IMG/VR virus record: IMGVR_UViG_3300040960_000692
Location: 1 to 34,353 of that record
Origin: a virus
DNA: 34,353 nt
Direction: 5' to 3' (one strand)
The notes under the pieces were generated by a model. The model was not told the DNA's origin. It saw only the letters and a program-made list of their open reading frames with translations, and did not search any database. Position 1 is the first letter of the stretch, and each line of letters starts with the position of its first letter. Of this stretch, positions 29,354 to 34,353 are shown one piece after another. A program made the translations under genes and the position numbers.

Positions 29354-31680
29354 TAAATTGTACAAGAATCACAGTTTTCTGGATCCTCTTCCTCTTTTAC
29401 TTCTTCTTGTTTATCCTCTGGCACGTTATCGTGGAATCCAACTGGATGAGCAGGTTCTTCTTCATCCTTCTTACTGTCATATGTGTTTTGATAATAAGAA
29501 GTCTTCCAACCTAGTTTATATGTCGTCAACAAATCTTGTGCCATTACCGATACTGGTACTTGACCATCAGTATAATTTTCAGGATTATAAGACCAGTTAC
29601 CTGATATTGCCTGGTCAAAATACTTTTGCATTACTGCAACGATATTTATATATCCTTCATTCCCTTTCATATCCCAAAGTAATGTATAAAAGTTCTTTAG
29701 TTTATTATATTCAGGTACGATCTGTTTTAAAGGACCCTTTTTAGATTTTTTAACTGACAAATAATCTCTTGGTGGCTCAATACCATTTGTTGCGTTTGAT
29801 ACAACAGATGATGATTCACTTGGCATTTGAGCTGAAAGTGTTGAGTGTCTTAAACCATGTTCTTTTATTTCACTTCTTAACCATTCCCAATCGTAAGTAT
29901 AATCTCTTTTTACTAATTCATCTACGTCTTTTTTATAAGTGTCAATAGGTAGTATACCATCTGCATACTTTGTTTGTTTAAATGCTGAACATTGTCCTTT
30001 TTCTTTTGCAAGTTGATTACTTGCCTTTAATAGAAAATATTGAAATGCTTCTGTAAGTTTATCAACTTGTCTCCATGCTAATTTCTGTTCATACTTGTAA
30101 CCTTTTTTAGCGAGATAGTGAGCAAGGCCAATATAACCAATACCTAAACTTCTTCTTGCCTTTGTAGATATTTCAGCAGCATTGATAGGATATTTTTGAT
30201 GGTCTATAATTTCATCTAATGCTCTTACTGCTAAATCACATAAAGGTTCTAGTTCATCTCTTTTGTTTATTTTACCCACATTGATGGCAGATAAAATACA
30301 TAAAGCAATTTCACCTTCTCCATCAATGTGTTGTATTGGAGTGGTTGGTAAAGTTATTTCCTGACATAGATTTGACATATAAACTCTATCTTTAAAAGAT
30401 GAGTGAGTATTACAATGGTCAATATTCATAATATAGATACGGCCTGTTTCAGCACGTTCTTTCAATATATCAAAAAATAATTCTTGTGCATTAACTTTTG
30501 TTTTCTTAATAGATAATTTTCTTTCTGCCTTCTCGTAAAGTTCATCAAACTCTGGTGTTCCCCAGGCTTCATATAGTTCAGGCACTTCGTGTGGTGAAAA
30601 CAAAGTTATGTCTTGGTTGTTTATAAATCTTTCATAAAATAATTTTGATAGTTGTATTGAATAGTCAAGTTTTCTAACTCTATTATCTTCACTACCTTTA
30701 TTATTTTTAAGAACAATAATGTCACCTATTTCTTGGTGCCAGATTGGGAAGTGGACTGTTGCTGATCCTCCTCGGACTCCATTTTGAGTGCAACACTTAA
30801 CCGTTGCCTCAAACTTTTTAAGAAAAGGTATAACACCAGTGTGTTGGACCTCTCCTCCTCGTATTCTTGCATTGATTCCACGTATCCTGCCTGCATTGAT
30901 TCCGATTCCAGCTCTTTGAGCGATGTATCTTCCAATCGCCATATCACCAGAGAAAATACTAGGTAAGGTATCATCAATATCAACCAATACACAACTCGCA
31001 TACTGACGTAAAGGAGTTCGTACACCAGCCATAACGGGAGTAGGAATATTGATTTTGAATTGACTAATTGCGTCATAATATTTTTTAACATAACTCATCC
31101 TCGTTTCTTTTGGATATTTAGCAAACAACGTTGCTGAAATAAGCATGTACATAAATTGTGGTGTTTCATACACCTGATTAGTACTTCTATCTTGTACTAG
31201 ATACTTGTCTATCACTTGTCTTAATCCAGCATAAGTAAAATCATAATCTCTATTATGATTGATCCAGTTTTCCATTCTATCAAAATCTTTTCTTTGATAG
31301 TTTTTTAAAATTTCTTTATCATATAATCCCATCTCTACAATTTTTTTAACATGATCATAAAGGTGTGGGTGATCCCATAGTTTACCGATAACTTGTTTTC
31401 TCAATGAATATAAAAGTAATCTACTTGCTACATATGTGTAATTAGGATTATTTAAATCTATTAAATCTGCAGCTGACTTAACTAAAATCTGTTGTATTTC
31501 GTCTGTGGTAATACCATCATAAAATTGTAAACCACTTTTCATTTCTACTTGGGAAGAAGATACTCCAGTTATATCTTCACAAGCATACTCAACCATTTCA
31601 TGTATCTTTTCAATATTAAGAGGTTCTGTTCCTCTATCTTTTCTTTTTTTGACGTTTATAGACTCGTTTCCCATTACCAT
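29353..31680 (-). CDS. nrdA: Class Ia ribonucleotide reductase alpha subunit NrdA
   Basis: 775 residues, close to E. coli NrdA (761). An ATP-cone-like N-terminus (EPLNIEKIHEMVEYA), ASCVLVDIDD (first redox Cys), SNLCQEITLP (radical Cys, Asn, Glu), ALCILSAIN (second redox Cys), KTSYYQNTYD (radical-transfer Tyr pair) and a C-terminal CDSC are all present, so the enzyme looks complete. AAGGAGAG precedes the start. Glutaredoxin at 22991 may be its reductant. Confidence 0.96.
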   Translation of the reverse strand: MVMGNESINVKKRKDRGTEPLNIEKIHEMVEYACEDITGVSSSQVEMKSGLQFYDGITTDEIQQILVKSAADLIDLNNPNYTYVASRLLLYSLRKQVIGKLWDHPHLYDHVKKIVEMGLYDKEILKNYQRKDFDRMENWINHNRDYDFTYAGLRQVIDKYLVQDRSTNQVYETPQFMYMLISATLFAKYPKETRMSYVKKYYDAISQFKINIPTPVMAGVRTPLRQYASCVLVDIDDTLPSIFSGDMAIGRYIAQRAGIGINAGRIRGINARIRGGEVQHTGVIPFLKKFEATVKCCTQNGVRGGSATVHFPIWHQEIGDIIVLKNNKGSEDNRVRKLDYSIQLSKLFYERFINNQDITLFSPHEVPELYEAWGTPEFDELYEKAERKLSIKKTKVNAQELFFDILKERAETGRIYIMNIDHCNTHSSFKDRVYMSNLCQEITLPTTPIQHIDGEGEIALCILSAINVGKINKRDELEPLCDLAVRALDEIIDHQKYPINAAEISTKARRSLGIGYIGLAHYLAKKGYKYEQKLAWRQVDKLTEAFQYFLLKASNQLAKEKGQCSAFKQTKYADGILPIDTYKKDVDELVKRDYTYDWEWLRSEIKEHGLRHSTLSAQMPSESSSVVSNATNGIEPPRDYLSVKKSKKGPLKQIVPEYNKLKNFYTLLWDMKGNEGYINIVAVMQKYFDQAISGNWSYNPENYTDGQVPVSVMAQDLLTTYKLGWKTSYYQNTYDSKKDEEEPAHPVGFHDNVPEDKQEEVKEEEDPENCDSCTI

Positions 31681-31690
31681 TTTTCTCTCC

Positions 31691-32707
31691 TTAACAACGT
31701 TTGTATGAATTTAATTGAGTAATTGCTGACAAACCTGAATAGGTATTGTCGAATATAATTTTTTGTATTTGTTCTTTTGTCTTGCCGTTTACGATCATTT
31801 CGTTAATATCTTTTTCTTTTGTTCCTTCTGGCCATATTGTTACCATATAACTTTTATCAATCAACTTATACATTCTATCTATAATTTCTTTATTTCTTGG
31901 TTCGTTATCAAAAATAAAGACAACATCTTTTTTTTCAACAGGTAGTTGTAGATCAGCACCACCAGCCGCAAGACAATTTTCAAGGAACAAACTATCTAAT
32001 GGACCTTCAACTATGTATAATCTTTTGTGTAGATTAATTCGTTCTAGGCCAAATATTTTTTGTTTGTTTTCCTGTAGTTTTATTGTTAGATATTTTGGTT
32101 GTTCTTTACCAAATGCTCTGCCTTGTAAAGCAAAGATTTCACCACCAACATCATAAAAAGGTATTATCAATCTAGGATGTTCGTACTTGTTATTTAGACT
32201 ATCAAAAGTTCCAGGTCGCAACTTATTTACATACGTTTGGAACTTGTCGCAATAATATAATCGGTCAAAGTATTCTGTAGGCAGTTTTCGTTTTATCAAA
32301 TACTGCTTTGCAGGATGTTCATTTTCAATATTACTAAAGGCTGTAAGGCCTTGTAGAGGTGTAGATTTTAATTTTTGTTTTGTATCAGTTTTAAACTTAT
32401 CAAATAAACTTTCAGCGTCATTTGATGGTTTACTACCTTTATATCTTTCTAAAATATATTGGTCGTATAAAGGTCTATCAACTAACTTTATAAGATTTGC
32501 CAGATTGTGTGAAGCACTACAATTATGGCATTTAAAAAACATATCATTTTTTACTCTATAAAGATATGCTCTTGCCTTTGTTTTAGACTTTTTAGAATCA
32601 CCACAAACAGGACAACGAAAATTGAAAAGGTAATCTCGTTTCTTTTTAAACTGTTGTAATCTAGGCTGTATTTTACTAATATAATTTAAATCAATGTAAC
32701 CACTCAT
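31691..32707 (-). CDS. 61: DNA primase gp61
   Basis: 338 residues (T4: 342). It makes RNA primers for lagging-strand synthesis together with the gp41 helicase. A zinc-binding module CPVC (C32, C35) ... CHNC (C60, C63) is followed by the Toprim region YIVEGPLDSLFLENCLAAGG and FIFDNEPRNKEI. No ribosome site exists; the promoter at 32715-32743 places +1 within one base of the ATG. Confidence 0.92.
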   Translation of the reverse strand: MSGYIDLNYISKIQPRLQQFKKKRDYLFNFRCPVCGDSKKSKTKARAYLYRVKNDMFFKCHNCSASHNLANLIKLVDRPLYDQYILERYKGSKPSNDAESLFDKFKTDTKQKLKSTPLQGLTAFSNIENEHPAKQYLIKRKLPTEYFDRLYYCDKFQTYVNKLRPGTFDSLNNKYEHPRLIIPFYDVGGEIFALQGRAFGKEQPKYLTIKLQENKQKIFGLERINLHKRLYIVEGPLDSLFLENCLAAGGADLQLPVEKKDVVFIFDNEPRNKEIIDRMYKLIDKSYMVTIWPEGTKEKDINEMIVNGKTKEQIQKIIFDNTYSGLSAITQLNSYKRC

Positions 32708-32714
32708 AATAAAC

Positions 32715-32743
32715 AGTATATACTATATATACTATTTTGTCAA
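32715..32743 (-). promoter_or_regulatory. 61: Sigma70-like promoter TTGACA-17-TATACT for the primase
   Basis: TTGACA 32738-32743, 17 bp, TATACT 32715-32720, seven bases, then the gp61 ATG at 32707. Predicts leaderless early expression of gp61 and perhaps the nrd genes behind it. Confidence 0.75.
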
Positions 32744-32750
32744 GGTCCTA

Positions 32751-33209
32751 TTACAGAATTTTAAATACTGACATCAACTGAGGCATAGACAATCCTAGCA
32801 CTATTGCCGCCCCTATGATGATCCATCTGTATTTCTCAAAAACGCCTATCCTACCGTCTAAATTTGAGTTTAAAGTCTTAATTTCACACATTAAACGCTT
32901 TTCAGACATCTCAATTTCGTCTGTTAATTCTTTGTGAATCTTATTGATTCTAGCGTGTAATTCTTTATAATTTGTATCAAATTCAACTCTACGATTCTCT
33001 ATTAGGTTGAATATTGCTTTATCAATTTCCTCTTGTTTAGATAGTTTTTCTTCGTGTACAGCCAACATAGATTTAATACTTCCTGATATATCAGTTAATT
33101 TATCTATTGCGTTGTCAAGTTTAGTATTAACATTTGCAACCTGTTCAACTTCAGTTTTAAGAACCTGAACATCTGTAGCAAGTTTCTGTATGTCGTTTAA
33201 TTCAGCCAT
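32751..33209 (-). CDS. Coiled-coil protein with C-terminal membrane anchor
   Basis: 152 residues: heptad repeats over about residues 5-120 and a C-terminal membrane segment (about 129-149, WIIIGAAIVLGLSMPQLMSVF). I recall similar tail-anchored proteins in marine T4-like phages with no known function; lysis timing or virion membrane contact are guesses. No ribosome site; AATAAATA lies exactly five bases before the ATG. Confidence 0.6.
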   Translation of the reverse strand: MAELNDIQKLATDVQVLKTEVEQVANVNTKLDNAIDKLTDISGSIKSMLAVHEEKLSKQEEIDKAIFNLIENRRVEFDTNYKELHARINKIHKELTDEIEMSEKRLMCEIKTLNSNLDGRIGVFEKYRWIIIGAAIVLGLSMPQLMSVFKIL

Positions 33210-33214
33210 AGTAG

Positions 33215-33222
33215 TATTTATT
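33215..33222 (-). promoter_or_regulatory. Late promoter-like box 5 nt from the coiled-coil gene ATG
   Basis: AATAAATA, CTACT, ATG. Fourth instance in the window of a late box ending five bases before a start codon. Confidence 0.45.
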
Positions 33223-33223
33223 A

Positions 33224-33424
33224 TTATGCAACTTTGAGTATAGTTCTTAACTCTTGTAATCTTTTAACTTTCCAAAGTTTTATAAATGTTTTTCTGCGTC
33301 TCCGTAACTTTTGTTTCTTAATTTTGAGCCAGTGTAAATTGAGTAAGTATAGTTTTCTTTTTTTTTCATTTCTTATTATCCTTTTTGCTATTAGTTTTAA
33401 CTTTCTTTTTTGAAGTAAAGTCAT
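33224..33424 (-). CDS. 66-aa highly basic protein
   Basis: Starts at ATG 33424 with a strong GGAGGG ribosome site and overlaps the end of the cyclase gene by 59 nt. Over a third of residues are Lys or Arg (KLRRRRKTFIKLWKVKRLQEL). The composition partly reflects an A-rich frame, but the ribosome site and the otherwise empty gap support it. DNA or RNA binding is plausible. Confidence 0.5.
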   Translation of the reverse strand: MTLLQKRKLKLIAKRIIRNEKKRKLYLLNLHWLKIKKQKLRRRRKTFIKLWKVKRLQELRTILKVA

Positions 33425-34353
33425 AACCCTCCATTAAGTTTGTTACTGGTTTATAAATGGTTACTAACTCATCTTTACCCTTAACCTTAATTTTATCTAG
33501 CTCAATTGACTTAATATTTTTCAGTTGCTCTTTTGTATAGGAAGAATAAATCAAAGGTGTAACCTTTCCACTTTCATCTCTATAATTTCTTGTAGCAGCC
33601 TCAAGTCTAGCTGCCAAGTTTACAGCGTCACCTACAACAGAATAATCTAATCGGTTTTCACTACCCATATTACCGACAATACAAGTTCCTGTGTTAACAC
33701 CTGAACCTATGTTTATATCAGGAAGACCTTTCTCCCTAAATTCTTTTTTTAACTTTTCAGTTTCTTCAGCACATTCTATACCTGTCTTTACAGCCATCTC
33801 AGCGTGATTAGGACAATCTAATGGTGCGTTCCAAAATGCCATAATACAATCACCCATATACTTGTCAATCGTACCACCATTTCTTAAAACAATTTGACTC
33901 ATACGATTTAAATAATCATTGATTACAGCAACCAATCCCTCAGGATCATCTTTGTTTTTATAGTATTCAGAAATAGGAGTAAAGCCTACAATATCCATAA
34001 ACAAGAAAGACATTTCTTTTCTATCACCACCAAGTTTTAATTTTTCAGGATTCTTTACAAGTATAGCAACTTGTCTTGGATCCAAATACTTCTCAAATTG
34101 TTTTCGTATTTGTTGTTTTAATTTAAACTCTAAAATAAATCTATTAAAGACACTATGAAATCCTACAATTGTAAGTGTAATAATAATCCAACTTGAGTCT
34201 GCTAATATAGCATATTTGTTAAACAGATAATAAGAGGCAAAAACACTTGCGCCATATAAACTTAAAAGTTTTATTCCTATAAACCAATAAGGTGTAAATC
34301 TTGTTATGATTACTATAACTAAACCTATAATAACTGATACTGCTAATTCAATA
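33366..34353 (-). CDS. Membrane-anchored class III adenylate cyclase (partial)
   Basis: The frame enters from the right edge, so the N-terminus is missing. About 328 residues are visible: three hydrophobic segments (IELAVSVIIGLVIVIITR, YGASVFASYYLF, SSWIIITLTIVGF), a linker KQQIRKQFEKYLDPRQV, and a full catalytic domain. Metal Asp residues lie in FLFMDIVGFT and YMGDCIMAFW. The adenine-selecting Lys and Asp are in TIDKYMGD and RLDYSVVGD, and the catalytic Asn and Arg in VNLAARLE. This layout is that of CHASE2-type bacterial cyclases. The predicted product is cAMP, very unusual for a phage genome. Confidence 0.85.
   Translation of the reverse strand, partial: IELAVSVIIGLVIVIITRFTPYWFIGIKLLSLYGASVFASYYLFNKYAILADSSWIIITLTIVGFHSVFNRFILEFKLKQQIRKQFEKYLDPRQVAILVKNPEKLKLGGDRKEMSFLFMDIVGFTPISEYYKNKDDPEGLVAVINDYLNRMSQIVLRNGGTIDKYMGDCIMAFWNAPLDCPNHAEMAVKTGIECAEETEKLKKEFREKGLPDINIGSGVNTGTCIVGNMGSENRLDYSVVGDAVNLAARLEAATRNYRDESGKVTPLIYSSYTKEQLKNIKSIELDKIKVKGKDELVTIYKPVTNLMEGYDFTSKKKVKTNSKKDNKK

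Noticed and set aside
1-34353. tRNA genes, CRISPR arrays, insertion sequences, integrase/attachment sites
   Set aside because: No cloverleaf apart from the tmRNA acceptor domain, no spaced direct repeats, and no transposase or integrase motifs were seen.

Overview
This AT-rich window (about 30% G+C by eye) is a piece of a T4-like marine myovirus genome. Every well-supported gene lies on the minus strand, so transcription runs from position 34353 down to 1, and both end genes are cut by the window. Recognisable T4-type proteins are gp5, gp27, gp53, gp48, a gp29-like tape measure, gp51, gp26, gp54, gp4, gp32, gp59, gp33, gp61 and NrdA/NrdB. Base composition, marine-phage style gene content and a circularly permuted (two-piece) tmRNA, the form typical of Alphaproteobacteria, point to an alphaproteobacterial host, plausibly SAR11/Pelagibacter. 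The host is an inference.

Layout, in the direction of transcription. 34353-31691: a membrane-anchored class III nucleotidyl cyclase (partial), a very basic small protein, a coiled-coil protein with a C-terminal membrane segment, and the gp61 primase. 31680-27539: nrdA-nrdB, a small zinc ribbon and a RuvC-like resolvase, translationally coupled. 27425-22630: small early-type genes, a 2H-phosphoesterase-like protein, a cluster of exported proteins and lipoproteins, and glutaredoxin. 22532-16001: a winged-helix protein, conserved T4-like hypotheticals, a SprT-like metalloprotein, a GH73-type glucosaminidase, SufE, a ferritin-like helical protein and a tiny lipoprotein with a structured leader. 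15998-13966: a YdcH-like protein, an M15 endolysin, an isochorismatase-like protein and a PD-(D/E)XK exonuclease. 13888-13294: a periplasmic protein followed by the permuted tmRNA. 13293-10381: gp33, gp59, a 53-aa protein, a 288-aa protein, a 32-aa protein and gp32. 10313-1: a ParB-like protein, then head completion and the tail/baseplate module (gp4, gp2-like?, gp54, gp26/gp51, holin-like, tape measure, gp48, gp53, gp27, gp5).

Two promoter classes can be read. The first is strong sigma70-like promoters (TTGACA or TTGACT, 17 bp, TATAAT, often an extended TGA-TATAAT). Several of these place +1 at or within 2 nt of an ATG, predicting leaderless mRNAs (gp33, gp61, the 32-aa and 63-aa genes, the 106-aa gene). 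The second is T4-type late boxes (NATAAATA or CTAAATA). Four of these sit exactly 5 nt from an ATG (gp48, the gp2-like gene, the ferritin-like gene, the coiled-coil/TM gene). gp33, the late co-activator that would read the second class, is encoded here.

Most notable: the phage-borne permuted tmRNA; the CHASE2-like adenylate cyclase; an in-frame T-TTT-TTT slippery site joining gp26 to gp51, which has no good start codon of its own; a candidate 2H phosphoesterase; a TGA-interrupted extension of the endolysin; a hairpin hiding the ribosome site of a TTG-started lipoprotein; and a structured, apparently non-coding RNA behind a late promoter near 21600.
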